Part shown: piece after piece, positions 53,421 through 64,000 of the stretch
Layout: each line of letters starts with the position of its first letter
Numbering within the stretch: position 1 is the stretch's first letter
Assembly (NCBI RefSeq): GCF_030704535.1
Contig: NC_081812.1
Location: 15,039,001-15,103,000 of the forward strand
DNA from: Vitis vinifera
Taxonomy: Eukaryota > Streptophyta > Magnoliopsida > Vitales > Vitaceae
Length of the DNA: 64,000 nt
Reading direction: 5' to 3'
Position numbers and translations under genes: made by a program
Notes under the pieces: model-generated
What the model saw: only the letters and a program-made list of their open reading frames with translations
Told to the model about the DNA's origin: nothing
Database searches by the model: none

Positions 53421-54167
53421 ATGAGAGCCGCCGAAGGAAAAACCAAGAAAACCAGGAGAGGACCGCAGCATAGCCAAAGCCAAAGAAACAAGCCAAGAAC
53501 AGCAATGCCGATGTCGAAAGCTCCAATCATCGCAGTCGTTATCATATTGGCGAGTCTCCTATTAGACGCCGTGTGGGCACAAGAACCAGCTCCAACCAAC
53601 GGAACGGCGGCAAAACGGAAGCTATCGCTGGGAAGTATGGCGCGGGAATTTGTACTGGCCCACAACGTGGTCCGCGCCCACTACCAGGAACCGCCTTTCA
53701 AATGGGACAGGGGCCTAGCCCGGTACGCGCGACGCTTCGCCTCGAAGCGCGTAGCTGATTGCCTGATGATACACTCGTTTGGGCCGTACGGAGAGAACAT
53801 ATTCTGGGGTATGCGGGATCACTGGACTCCAACAGATGTGGTGGAGTCATGGGCGAAAGAGCACAAGTACTACAATAAGGACACCAACCAGTGCACACAG
53901 GGCCAAATGTGTGGCCACTACACCCAGATTGTGTGGAGGGATAGCGTTCGATTGGGCTGCGCCCGTGTGAATTGCCTCAATGGAGGTATGTACGCTATCT
54001 GTTCCTACGATCCTCCGGGCAATTATATTAACGAGAACCCTTTTGACAGCAAATGGAACTCCGATTGGGGCGACGAACCAGAGCCAGATTCCTCCACCAC
54101 TCCACCAACTTCAATTGACCCTCCTTCCCCACCCTCACCACCTGCCGCTCAGCCCTCCCAAACTTAG
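53421..54167 (+). CDS. CAP-superfamily secreted protein, PR-1-like
   Basis: A single exon. From the ATG at 53421 it encodes 248 residues; from the second ATG at 53505 it encodes 220. A hydrophobic signal segment (IIAVVIILASLLLDAVWA) follows the second ATG. The CAP domain starts at about residue 71 with FVLAHNVVRAHY and includes HSFGPYGENIFWG, CGHYTQIVWRDSVRLGCARV and CSYDPPGNYINENPF, the signature blocks of the PR-1 family. The C-terminus is a Pro/Ser-rich tail of about 35 residues not found in classical short PR-1 proteins. CAP proteins act outside the cell; plant PR-1 members bind sterols and can release a signalling peptide. The first 28 residues (very basic, RRGPQHSQSQRNK) would put charge before the signal segment, so the second ATG may be the true start. 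Confidence 0.9.
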   Translation: MRAAEGKTKKTRRGPQHSQSQRNKPRTAMPMSKAPIIAVVIILASLLLDAVWAQEPAPTNGTAAKRKLSLGSMAREFVLAHNVVRAHYQEPPFKWDRGLARYARRFASKRVADCLMIHSFGPYGENIFWGMRDHWTPTDVVESWAKEHKYYNKDTNQCTQGQMCGHYTQIVWRDSVRLGCARVNCLNGGMYAICSYDPPGNYINENPFDSKWNSDWGDEPEPDSSTTPPTSIDPPSPPSPPAAQPSQT

Positions 54168-54233
54168 TTGGACCCCTCATACCTTTATACTTGCCTCCGC
54201 AGCTCACCATTGTATATATTACGCATCTATATC

Positions 54234-54239
54234 AATAAA
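54234..54239 (+). terminator. Poly(A) signal AATAAA of the CAP gene
   Basis: A canonical hexamer 67 bases after the stop codon, followed by T-rich sequence. It is a probable 3'-end signal. Confidence 0.6.
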
Positions 54240-55313
54240 TTTTATTTATTTATATTTTCATGCACATATTATTTTTATTCGCAATATGTAAAGTTTAGGC
54301 ATGGCATCACCACACATCCCTTTATCCATGTCCATATTTTAAAATTGTTTTCATAATACTTTTGCAATTTTGATATAATTTTTGTTCACCTGTATGGGTC
54401 AAACTCCCGTTTGGGCAATGTAGACTCTGTTTTGTATCATCCTATGAATGACACATTGATTCTGGGAACTTGAAGGAAAGCTACTTCCTAACCATGTGAG
54501 AGAATATGCATGGTTTTTTTTTTTTAATCAAAACACTTATTCCTAGGGTCATATGCAATCCTGTTTCCAAGCTTTGGCATCATCTTCCGTTTCTATCTCA
54601 TACCAGTTTCCCAAATTGTTAATTACTATGGATTTTGAATCGAACTGGAACCCAAGAGGCAGATGATTTTAAGATTTAACGTTTCTAATTTATGGAGTTA
54701 GATAGGTCGGATTACATTTCAGTTGACTATCATCTCCCATATTTTGTGTGGCTGTGTTCTGTTTTCTTTTAACAAAATATTCAAGCGCAAAGAAACTCTG
54801 GAAAAAACCATCACAGTCACCACTGCCAAGTGCTAAAACACCTTCGGCATTGGTGCAAACGACCACCAAGAAGTCAGCACCAAACTTACCATTGGTGAGA
54901 AAGCCCTCCACAGACGAAAAAGACAGAATGGTTATTGAAAAACTTCTATTCCAAGCGAATTAATAAATGTATTATCTCAAGTAGTGGTTGCCTTTTTCTA
55001 CGTTCTAATTGGAAACCAGTTAAAATATAAGTGACCCTTTGGCCTTTTTTAACAATCGGGCTTGCTGCTTCCAGCCCAATTTTCTAAGGTTACAGTTTCT
55101 ATGGCTGCACTGCAATTCATGGTGACAGGATGGCCTTGCATTCTAAGGCAGAATGTTCAAATACTAGACTTTTGTGAACATTGATCCATGCAAAATGATC
55201 TACCATTGCCAAAAACAGAGTAACGTGATACAGATTATACCATTCCCCCACTTCATGTATCAGTTTTGATCACATTCAATGGGATAAGCACTAGGACATA
55301 AATGACATGAACC
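54240..55313. other. Intergenic between two convergent genes
   Basis: The CAP gene and the ALS3 gene converge here. No coding signal and no recognised element. The last 200-300 bases before 55314 are probably the ALS3 3' UTR. Confidence 0.5.
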
Positions 55314-56976
55314 TCAATCTGAACGGAAGACATGGGTTTCCAACTGATAGGCTTTGGTGAAGAAGGCAGGCCAACAAAGGTATGTTGACATGATGCTGCT
55401 AACCGTTGATGCACCAACAAGCATGTTCATTACAACAATCTGCACTTGAATGGCCTCAAGAGGGGAAGCTCCTCCCATTATAAGGCCCGTCATTGCACCA
55501 GGAAGTGAGATGAGACCCACAGTTTTGGCATTGTCCAATACTGGAGAAAGTGCAATAACCAGAGCCCTTTTCATTTGCTGAAGTGTGGCCTGGCGTGGGG
55601 TTGCCCCAAGAGCCAATGCTGTCTCCACCTGTACAAGAATACAACAACTCATATTTAGTCAATGTTAAATGTTCCCTAGTTCCGAACTGACTTAAATTCA
55701 GAAATTAGGCAATGCAATCATTTGCCAGGAAAGGGCAGAATTTTCATTCAAGGGAAATAGATGGATTCGCAAAAGACAAAGTCAAGGAAGAACAAGACCC
55801 ATTTATTTTTTTGGTTGAATTAGACTATTTGTTAATCATACCAAGTAACATCGGATCCCAAGCGGCTTGATTCAGGTCAGAGGGTTTAGGTGTAAGAAAG
55901 GTTCCCCATGAGCGATAGGGGACAAAAAGAGGAAAATAGGAAGACTGGTCAAGAAGGGTCATCTACAATAAGCACGATTTACCAAAAAACGTATAGTACT
56001 AACAACTAACCAGGTTCAATTGTATCTTGATGTCGTCTCTGAGTCTTTTCATTGTAACCCCAGTTACTGTCATTGCATTTCCAACCATCATTCCCGCAAC
56101 TGGGATGATGTAGCGCGGCGTAAAAGGGAAAACATTTAGCACGACAAGCAGGAACAGGGTCACTGCGGTGCCAGCCAAGATAGAAGCTCCAGCAACATAC
56201 TTCCCACGAGGTACATGTTTAGCACGCTGGCCCGCTGTATAACCAGCCACCGATACCTGCAGGGGCACACGTAACAATAACCTTTAAACATTAACCAAGA
56301 CAAAATCAATCTTTGAAAATCCTACTGGTTGACTTGTACGTAGTTGATTCTACCGACCCATATATCTGACTCTTTGTGAGATCACAATCATTTTCTCCTG
56401 TCACTTAGCTGAAGAATATCAACAGCTCAAAACGATTAAATGATTGAGCTTCCTGAGGAAAGGATGGTAACAAGAAAACTGCTCTTATAAGAACAATTGC
56501 CCGTCTGGGTCACCGTTGAAAGTTATTTTTTTTTTGGAAATATCTCCGTTATAATTCATAAGGGCTAGTCAGAAGACATAAAATGGAACACTTTTCTTCT
56601 TCCTTTATTTATTTTGTCTGGTGCTGATCAAAGAAGTTTTCTTCTATGGTCGCTTACTTTCAAAGAAGCGCGACCATTAAAATTTCTGAAACAAAGAGCA
56701 TGGGAAGTAAATATGAACAGTAAACAGAAGGAGAAAACGAACCATGAAAAAGTAAACAAGCAGGATCCATCCACTGTTTGCCTGGGTGAAAATGAACTGC
56801 AGTACAAAACCAATGACAGAGAGCTGAAGAAAAGCCCTTAATATCGAATATACCATCTCACCCTCCAATCCTAACTTCTGAAAATACGACAACGCCACCG
56901 CCATCAGCACCACCGCCAACGCTGCCACCGGCTTCACCATGCCCCTCAAAAACTCCATCACCCAGTCAAAATCCAT
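55314..56976 (-). CDS. ALS3: ALUMINUM SENSITIVE 3 (UPF0014/FetB-type ABC membrane subunit)
   Basis: Three exons on the minus strand: 56743-56976, 56011-56256 and 55314-55628. They join in phase to 264 residues, similar in length to Arabidopsis ALS3 (about 273). The protein is nearly all membrane spans (about seven) and carries the highly conserved blocks VSVAGYTAGQRAKHVPRGKY, NVFPFTPRYIIPVAGMMVGN, VETALALGATPRQATLQQ and LISLPGAMTGLIMGGASP. It has no ATP-binding domain of its own. In plants ALS3/STAR2 pairs with the soluble ATPase STAR1 to form an ABC transporter at the tonoplast or vesicle membranes needed for aluminium tolerance; this is knowledge of the family. The STAR1 partner is not in this window. 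Splice borders are standard, and the first exon ends exactly at an ATG codon (FFM|V). Confidence 0.95.
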
Positions 56977-58034
56977 CCTTACTCACCTCAAATCAACAAA
57001 AAAAGAAAACCAAGAACTTGAAATGCAGAAGGCAGCAGAACCCTGTGGTCCGTAGATAAAGGCAGGGGCTCGAACCTTCCCCAGTTGTGAGATAGGCAAA
57101 GAGTGAAGGTGATAAGTCATCTCGGGGAGTTGCCATTTGAAGGAATGACAGATGGGTCCCACTAAAAAGATATAAAAAAAAGATGCCCGCGATAGCAACC
57201 AAACGTACGGTACGACGAGTCCGGAATGGCCGGATGTATTACCCACGCGCCACAGCATCGATGGGACGATCGTTGTTTTACACGTGGGTGCGTGAATGGC
57301 ACGGCGGTTCGACACCGCAAGTGCGGTGGCTTTTGGGAAGATTTGTTTTGTTTTTTGTGTCGTTTGGCGCCCATGTAGATTGATTCCTGAGTGAGGAGGC
57401 ATGTAAATAAATGCGGGACGCCTGCCCCTGTTTTCTCTTGAATAAAATATTAAAATTACAATATTAGAATGATGGTGGTTTTGGCAGTTGCGGAGCAATA
57501 ATGAAATGTGGATTAGATACTTGGGTCATCTCCCAACCCACTCTTTGTCGGCCTTTGGGGCCCCTAACAACTTGTCATGCGACTTGCTTCCTTTATCATG
57601 ATTGAAATAAAAGACTTATCACTCATTTTTTCTCCTTTTCGGAATTCAAATTTTTCTTAATTGTTATTCTTGAATTATAGCCGAGACCACACGTTACTCT
57701 TTCTTCTTCAATTTATGGCTGGTCAAATATTATGGGCAGCTCGAATTTATAATGGAAGCTTAGTATCACAAGCTAAACCCAAATTCAAATATTAAAAGGC
57801 CATTGCCATGGGCTGCTTGGTTTAAAATAAGGAGGATATTATTAAGAGATGTGTCAACTAGAACTAGCTATATGGGTATGTATGCATATAGAGGTTGAAC
57901 TTGAAAGATCTGGTGAAGTCTCCATCCATTTTATTTGTTGACATTTACAAAAGGGAGATGAGTGGGGGCGCACAACACTCACGCCCAAGTAACAATCCTC
58001 GTAATATTATAAGCACAGCTAACTTTTCTTTTCG
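56977..58034. other. ALS3 promoter region and intergenic
   Basis: The first 400 bases upstream of ALS3 are GC-richer than the flanks and include ACACGTGG, a G-box-like site at 57281-57288. Beyond about 57450 the DNA becomes AT-rich with no gene. Confidence 0.5.
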
Positions 58035-59630
58035 TTAATGTATTGAGGACTTTTCACAAGAGTACGCTAATTAAAAATAATAATAATAATTTCAAATCTG
58101 CAAAATAGAACTTTTAAAATAGTCTCTACAAAAGACAATTTATTTTCTTTTAAAAAAATTATATAAAAAAGAATCATTTTTTGAATATACAATTTCTAAA
58201 ATTCTTTCTTAAAAAAAAATTACATATTAAAATTACTTTTTCAAGAGATGATTTCTTAAATAAATAAAAGGAGAAATTGTCTCTTCAAAAAACGATTTTA
58301 TCCTCTTTGTTTCTAAATAATAATTTGGGAAAAATCAAGATATAATTTTCTCAAAACAGAAAGAAAAAAAAAAACCATTTTTCCATTCCCTAATTTTTTC
58401 CAATTAATGATATATTTGTATAATGATATAATTATTATATATATATATATATAAATTAATTAATTTTATTTACTAAATTTAATATATAAAAAATTATAAT
58501 TATTGAGATATTTATCAACAATAATATTTATAAAATATAAATTATGTTTAATATTTAGATATTATTTTAAAAAATATTTTCTTCTTAATTTTCAATTTTT
58601 TCTTAAATTAATTCAATTACTTATAACTAATAAAATTAATTTAGTTTGATATTATTTTTTATTTATAAGATAAATATTTATCTAATATTTTTTTTGTTTC
58701 TTATGCTTTGTAATTAAAAATAATTATCAAATTTATGTGAAAAATGAGTTTATAAAAAACAAATTTGTTATTAATTTATTAAATAATTATTTACAAAATA
58801 AATAATTTTTCTTTTTAAAAAATTTTAAATTAATTTTATAATATAAAAAAAATTTCATATAGAAAAATAACAAATTTATTTATTTATTTTGTAAATAATT
58901 ATTTAATAAATTAATAACAAATTTATTTTTTATAAACTCATTTTTCACATAAAATTGATAATAATTTTTTTTTAAAATTCAAAATATTATCAAACTAAAT
59001 TAATTTTATTAGTTATAATTAATTGAATTAATTTAAAGAAAAAATTGAAGATTAAGAAGAAAATATTTTTTAAATTAATATCTAAATATTAAACATAATT
59101 TATATTTTTATAAATATTATTGTTGATAAAAATCTCAATAATTATAAATTTTTTATATATTAAATTTGGTAAATAAAATTAATTAATTTTATAATATATA
59201 TATACATTTATAATAATTATATTATTATATAAATATATCATTAATTAAAAAAAACTAGAGAATGGAAAAATGGACTTCTTTTTTTTGAGAAATTGTCTCT
59301 TCCCCAACCTTTTTTTTTTTTTTTTTTTGAGAAAATCATCTCTTGATTTCTCCCAAATTATTATTAAAAAAAATAAAAATTGGAGACGATTTCTTTTCTT
59401 TATTTATTTATAAGAAATCCTCTCTTGAACAGACGATATATATATATATTTTTTTTGTATACTTTTTTTTAAAAGGAAATACATTGTTTTTCGAATATAT
59501 AATTTTAAAAGTTCTCTTTCCTACTTGACAACAATTATGGTAAATTTGAAATTATTTTTTCCATAATAGTAGTTTAAAAATTATTTTTTAAAACTGACTT
59601 ACTTTTGTAAAAAATTCAATGTATCGAACC
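58035..59630. repeat. Large AT-rich foldback (inverted repeat) of about 1.6 kb
   Basis: Left half and right half are reverse complements with a small loop centred near 58840. Inner arms 58733-58804 and 58873-58953 are nearly identical (both contain ATTATTTACAAAATAAATA or its complement). Middle parts match, such as AATGGAAAAATGG at 59260-59275 against CCATTTTTCCATTCC at 58375. Outer parts also match: AATAATTTCAAAT at 58086 against ATTTGAAATTATT at 59547, and TTTCACAAGAGTA near 58054 against a related string near 59605. It has no coding capacity. It could be a non-autonomous foldback or Mutator-like element, or an inverted duplication. No target duplication is clear. Confidence 0.85.
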
Positions 59631-59699
59631 ATAGAAAAAACCGTAGGTGTACTCTGTAGCATCAACAAACTTTGTGTGTAGCCCATTAAAAAGAAATTT

Positions 59700-60390
59700 C
59701 ACACTTTGATACACTAATGTTTAAAGTACCATTTTTGTTTATAAGTAAGAGTGACCTCATTTTATTTTTATATAAGTGAAAATTGTATTTGGTAAATACT
59801 ATTTCATTTTTAAAATTTTGTATGCTTTTAACTTCACAAATTTTCATATTTTTTATGATCTTATTTTGTCTTATTTATTCACGTAATTTTTATATTTTAA
59901 AATTATTAATTTATTAATAAATAAAAATATTAATTTATTATTTTTTTAAAATTGTGTTAAAGTAATACTAGAATCCTAAGTTTAAATATGCAAATTTTTT
60001 ATTATGATTACAAATAACATCATTAGAATTTAAATTTATAAAACAAGTATATAGAGATTATTTATTAAAGATTATTATTTATCAATTAATGTTTTTATTT
60101 ATATAAAATTAAAAATATATGCTTTAACAATTAAAATTTTATATATTTACACAATCGACTCTAATTTTACTTCAATGAAAATAAAATTTAAAAAAAATAA
60201 TAAATTATTATTTTATTTATCAATAAATTAATAATCCTAAAACAATAAAACTATATGATAAATAATTTTTTAAAAAAAAATCATAAAAACCACGCAAAAT
60301 TTGTGAAGTTCAAAAGTGAAACTATATTTGCTTGCATATGTCAAATAAGCAATGAAAGTGCCACATTTAAAATTAGTTTGTCAAAGTGCT
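59700..60390. repeat. Second AT-rich foldback, about 0.69 kb
   Basis: The ends are CACTTTGATACACTAAT (59701 on) and, reversed from 60390, GCACTTTGACAAACTAAT. Inside, CTTCACAAATTTT near 59833 pairs with AAAATTTGTGAAG near 60296, and the ATTATTAATTTATT stretch near 59922 with its complement near 60228. The centre is near 60060. The arms are more diverged than those of the neighbouring foldback. It fits a MITE with very long terminal inverted repeats. The family is not identified. Confidence 0.75.
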
Positions 60391-60717
60391 TAACTCAATT
60401 TTTTTTTTCTTATCATTTTCCGTCAAAATCTCATCTAATTCTGTCTGTCTTACAACTATCAAAGTTGTTGTAATCTTGATTCTGGTGAAAGGTTTTATGT
60501 TCTTTTTTCAAATTATTTGTTCTCATTAATCATTATTAGCATATGTTGCATTTATTGAGATGTCTACTGATTTGCCTTAAAAATTATTAGTATATATATA
60601 TATATATTACTTCACTACATTTTTGGATAGCAAGGTTATTTGTATTTGTATTTGTTTTATATATTATTGAACTCAATAAATAGATGAGTTGAGTTGATAA
60701 AAACAATATATCTTTTA

Positions 60718-60727
60718 TGGTATCAGA
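60718..60727 (+). other. Primer-binding site of a Copia-type retrotransposon
   Basis: TGGTATCAGA matches the 3' end of initiator methionine tRNA in complement, the usual primer of plant Ty1/Copia elements. It should lie just after the 5' LTR. An LTR starting TGTTG near 60468 and ending near 60717 is possible, but its 3' end lacks the standard CA. Confidence 0.65.
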
Positions 60728-63524
60728 TTCTTTATGCTTTTAAAGCCCTCGATCTACCTTTTCCCATGGCCTTCTCCGCTGCACCAACTCCTCCGTCTCC
60801 TCTACAACCTTACCTGTGATTATTCTGGCCCATGACCATGTGCCTCATCTCATCACCATCAATGTGACCGCTCAAGCCTCACTTGAATTAACTCACACAA
60901 ACCATTCTGCCTGACACATGCAGTTTACTACCCTTCTAGCTACGACCTTGTCGTGTTTGTCGACGACACTCATCCCTGTCCACCCCCGACCCTCACCACA
61001 GCGAACAACCCGACTCCCAATCCCGTGTATTCTCTTTGGGTGCGCCAAGACCAGCTTATTCTCAACGTCATCATCGATTCTATCACGCCCACTCTCATTC
61101 CCTTCATTGCCACTGCCACAACATCTCAAGTTGCTTGGACCACTCTCTTAAACACTTACGTACGCAAAGCCATCTCGAGGTCGTATCATGTCTCTTAAGG
61201 GAATCGTGGACAATCTGCACAAAGGTGAGACGACCATTACGAAGTATATGCAGCTCATTAAAATGTGCAATGATGAGCTTCTTCTCATGAATGCCGCTTA
61301 CGATATTGACAAGCTCACTCTCAAAATTCTTCGTGGTCTTAGTGACGAATATTCTTCTCTTGCTTTCACAGTCAAAGCTAGAGAAACCCTTGTTTTCTTC
61401 GATAAACTTCATGAGAAGCTTATCACCTACGAAGCCCAGTTGAAACAAGACCAAGATAAGAAATTATTGACCGGAGCCTCTGCTTATTTGGCCATCAAGA
61501 ATCCCAACACTTCCTCACATCATAATTATAAGGCCAATTCTTATCGTTGTAACGTTTCCTCCAATAACCGTCACCTTCCTGCTAGCCCTCACCAAACTCA
61601 CCCACCTACCTCCCAAACCTTACCAGGGTTTTTGTTAGCTTTGTGGTATTAAAGGCCACTATGCCAAACGATGTTCTACCTACAAACATATACCCTAGAT
61701 TGCCCATTTGTCCCTACCTACTCGATAGACAACTCCCCAGGCTCATTTTGCCTTCCCGGCTACTCCTTCCACTGACTAGTTGTTGGATTTTGGCACCTCT
61801 TATCATGTAACAAGTGACTGACATAATCTTTCTCTCCACTCCGATTCCACTGGTCATAGTGATATCATGATTGGTGATGGCACTGGTCTCCCTATCACTC
61901 ATACGAGTTCTGTTACTCTTCAATTCTCACCTCACTCATTTCTTTTACATCATGTTCTTTGTGTGCCCTCTATGAAACATAACCTAATTTCTGTTTCTCA
62001 AATTTTCTTAACCAATAATGTTTCTATTGAGTTCTTACCTCGCTCTTTTCTTGTGAAAGATCTTTGAACGGGGACAACACTTGACCGATAATTCTAAGGA
62101 TGGAGTGTACGAGTGGCGAACGTCCATGAGAAATCCAAACCATTACTCGCATTTGCTTCTATTAAAGCATCTGCTCCTGACTGGCATCATCGTCTTGATC
62201 ATCCTTCTATCAAAGTTCTTAGCCACCTCGTATTGTCTTAGCTCATTCACTTATCTTCCACTGGTATTAGGAACTTTTCTTGCAACTTTTATCACTATAA
62301 TAAAAGCCATAAGTTTTTTTTTTCTACATCATCGCTAACTAGCACCTCTCCTCTTCAACTTCTTTATTCTAATGTACGGTGCTCTCCTATGGAATCTTTC
62401 AATGACAATAAATATTATGTTATTTTCGTTGACCATTTTGCAAAATATATCTAGTTTTAGCCTATGAAAAAGAAGTATGATGTTTTTGATATTTTTATTT
62501 GTTTCTAAGCATTTGTGGAATTTTTTTTTAACAAACAAGTTATCCAACTATGCACAGACAATGGTGGGGAATATCTTGCTCTCAAAATTTTTTTGGCCCA
62601 TCATGGTGTCTCTCACCTCACCACTCCCCTCCATACTCTTGAACACAATGGATACTTGGAGCGTCGTCATCGTCATATAGTTGAGACAGGTCTCACTTTG
62701 TTACATCATGTTTCTATGTCCTTATCATTTTGGCTCGAAGCCTTTGCCATTGCTATCTATTTTATCAATCAATTGCCAAAACATAATCTTAGGTTTCTTT
62801 TTTCTTACCATGAACTTTTTGGTCAATCGCCAAATCTAACAAAACTTCAAGTCTTTGGTTGCTTGTGTTATCCATTGCTACATCCTTATAATTCTCATAA
62901 ACTTGAGTCCAAGTCCAAACCGTGTGTATTCATTGGCTACTCACTCTCTAAAAGTGCCTACATTTGTCTTGATCTCACAACTCAAAAAACCTACACATCT
63001 TGTCATGTCACGTTTGTCATATCCATCTTTCCATTTGCCACATCAAATCCTTCTCCACCTTTCTCATTCACAAAGTCTTGGTTCTCACCTCATTTATCTA
63101 CCCTTGCTCCTACTGGTACTCCTCCATTGAACATCTTTTGTCATTTCCTCTTTTGGGTGACTCGGTTCCCTATCTAGAAGCACAGGCAAGTAATGGCAAT
63201 AGAGGTCTCATAGGTTCCCCTTCTCTAAGCTTTCCTAATATTTTTGTTCAAATGCCTTGTCGTTCTGTTCCTAATCCATTTCCATGTCAACTTAGTGTAT
63301 CTCATTCTCCACCACTTGCACTTTACCACCTTCGACTTTGAATCCACCACCAATTTCCCATGTTAATCCTCTCAATCACCACTCCATGATCACCCATGCC
63401 AAAAACAACATTGTCAAACCATCCACAAAGCTTACCATGCTTGCCACTAACCTTACTGAACCCATCACTAAGTCCACCTATATATGTCTCACAGGCCCTT
63501 AGAGACCCTCACTGGCATTAAGTA

Positions 63525-64000
63525 ATGTCAAAAGAATTTGATGTTTTGCTCCGTAATGGTACTTGGGATCTCGTACCTCAGACTATTGATCAAAATCTTG
63601 TGGGTTGTAAGTGGGTCTTTTATATCAAGAGAAAACCCAATGGCTCCATTGATCATTTTAAGGCTCGATTTGTCCCCAAAGGGTTTCGTCAACGCCCTGG
63701 TATAAACTATCATGAGACATTTAGTCCTATGGTTAAGCCAACTACACTTCGTCTTATTCTTGCTTTGGCGATCTCTTTTGGGTGGTCTCTTCGCCAACTA
63801 GATGTAAATAATGCCTTCTTCCATGGGCATCTTACTAAAAATGTCTTCATGGTTCAACCTCTTGGTTTTTCAGACCAACAACACCCATCTCATGTGTGTG
63901 AGCTTTGAAAGGCACTCTAAGGTCTTAAACAAGCCCCCCGTGCTTGGTATCATGAGCTTTACCAATTTTTCATCTCTATGGGATTTGTTAACTCATGTGT
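63525..64000 (+). pseudogene. Copia reverse transcriptase region, broken and cut by the window end
   Basis: An open stretch at 63525-63908 covers the RT fingers and palm start (GCKWVFYIKRKPNGSIDHFK; LRQLDVNNAFFHGHL). A TGA at 63906-63908 interrupts it, after which the same frame continues with the G-L-K-Q-A-P-R-A-W-Y motif. The catalytic YVDD block would lie beyond position 64000. The usual YKARLVAKG motif has become FKARFVPKG. Confidence 0.85.

Larger units (their letters stand above)
60718..64000 (+). mobile_element. Decayed Ty1/Copia LTR retrotransposon, truncated by the window edge
   Basis: In plus-strand order: primer site (60718); gag-like region 60950-61490 (LWVRQDQLILNVIIDS ... TLKILRGLSDEYSSLA); a zinc knuckle relic near 61640 (C-G-I-K-G-H-Y-A-K-R-C); a protease-like LLDFGTSYHVTSD near 61778; integrase core 62540-62810 (LCTDNGGEYLAL ... 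TTPLHTLEHNG); and reverse transcriptase from about 63530 (GTWDLVPQ ... VGCKWVFYIKRK ... FHGHLTKNVFM). The domain order integrase before RT defines Copia. Several frameshifts and stops break the single polyprotein, so it is inactive. The 3' part and 3' LTR lie beyond the window. Confidence 0.9.

Noticed and set aside
58083-59556. Interpretation of the AT-rich palindrome as a replication origin or centromere-type satellite
   Set aside because: There is no tandem unit and no organellar or viral gene context; a foldback repeat explains it more simply.

Overview
This is 64 kb of plant nuclear DNA. Genes have introns with GT-AG borders, plant-type SR-protein, ECA-pump and ALS3 families are present, and long AT-rich intergenic stretches carry LINE, Copia, MITE and foldback elements. 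The gene set and the LINE type fit a woody eudicot; grapevine (Vitis) is my best guess, but that is inference. I see no CRISPR, prokaryotic operon or RNA gene.

Layout: (1) 1-9.4 kb holds two weak exon candidates, a small plant-specific gene on the minus strand (3199-3624) and AT-rich intergenic DNA. (2) 9771-16606 is an eight-exon ER-type P2A calcium pump (ECA1/ECA4 type, 1063 aa). Its sixth intron carries a solo LTR with a perfect 5-bp target duplication. (3) 16.6-20.8 kb is intergenic, with a LINE tail and a Tourist-like MITE. (4) 20965-23133 is an intronless half-size ABCG transporter (722 aa). (5) 26078-30070 is a six-exon RS2Z splicing factor (307 aa) with a 5'-UTR intron. (6) 30871-32011 is a four-exon YkgJ-type cysteine-cluster protein with a purine-repeat-coded Gly-Lys tract. 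(7) 33.45-37.05 kb is a 5'-truncated LINE on the minus strand. (8) 37881-38609 is an acidic, Tyr/Gly-rich unknown protein. (9) 39330-52012 on the minus strand is a four-exon type I membrane protein (221 aa). Its third intron is 8.45 kb long because a near-full-length LINE (41798-47936, plus strand, 22-bp target duplication) and other LINE pieces sit in it. (10) 53421-54167 is a CAP/PR-1-like secreted protein. (11) 55314-56976 on the minus strand is ALS3, the membrane partner of an aluminium-tolerance ABC transporter. (12) 58.0-60.4 kb is two large AT-rich foldback structures end to end. (13) From 60.7 kb to the window end is a decayed Ty1/Copia element.

The host genes are unrelated in function (calcium pumping, lipid export, splicing, metal-binding protein, secretory and membrane proteins, aluminium tolerance). 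There is no sign that they form a cluster or pathway. The unusual content is structural: nested retroelements inside live introns, repeated LINE 3' tails with one shared end motif, and two kilobase-scale palindromes. I found no convincing new biological system; the double foldback and the ORF1/ORF2 ATGA overlap of the LINE are the best items to look at again.
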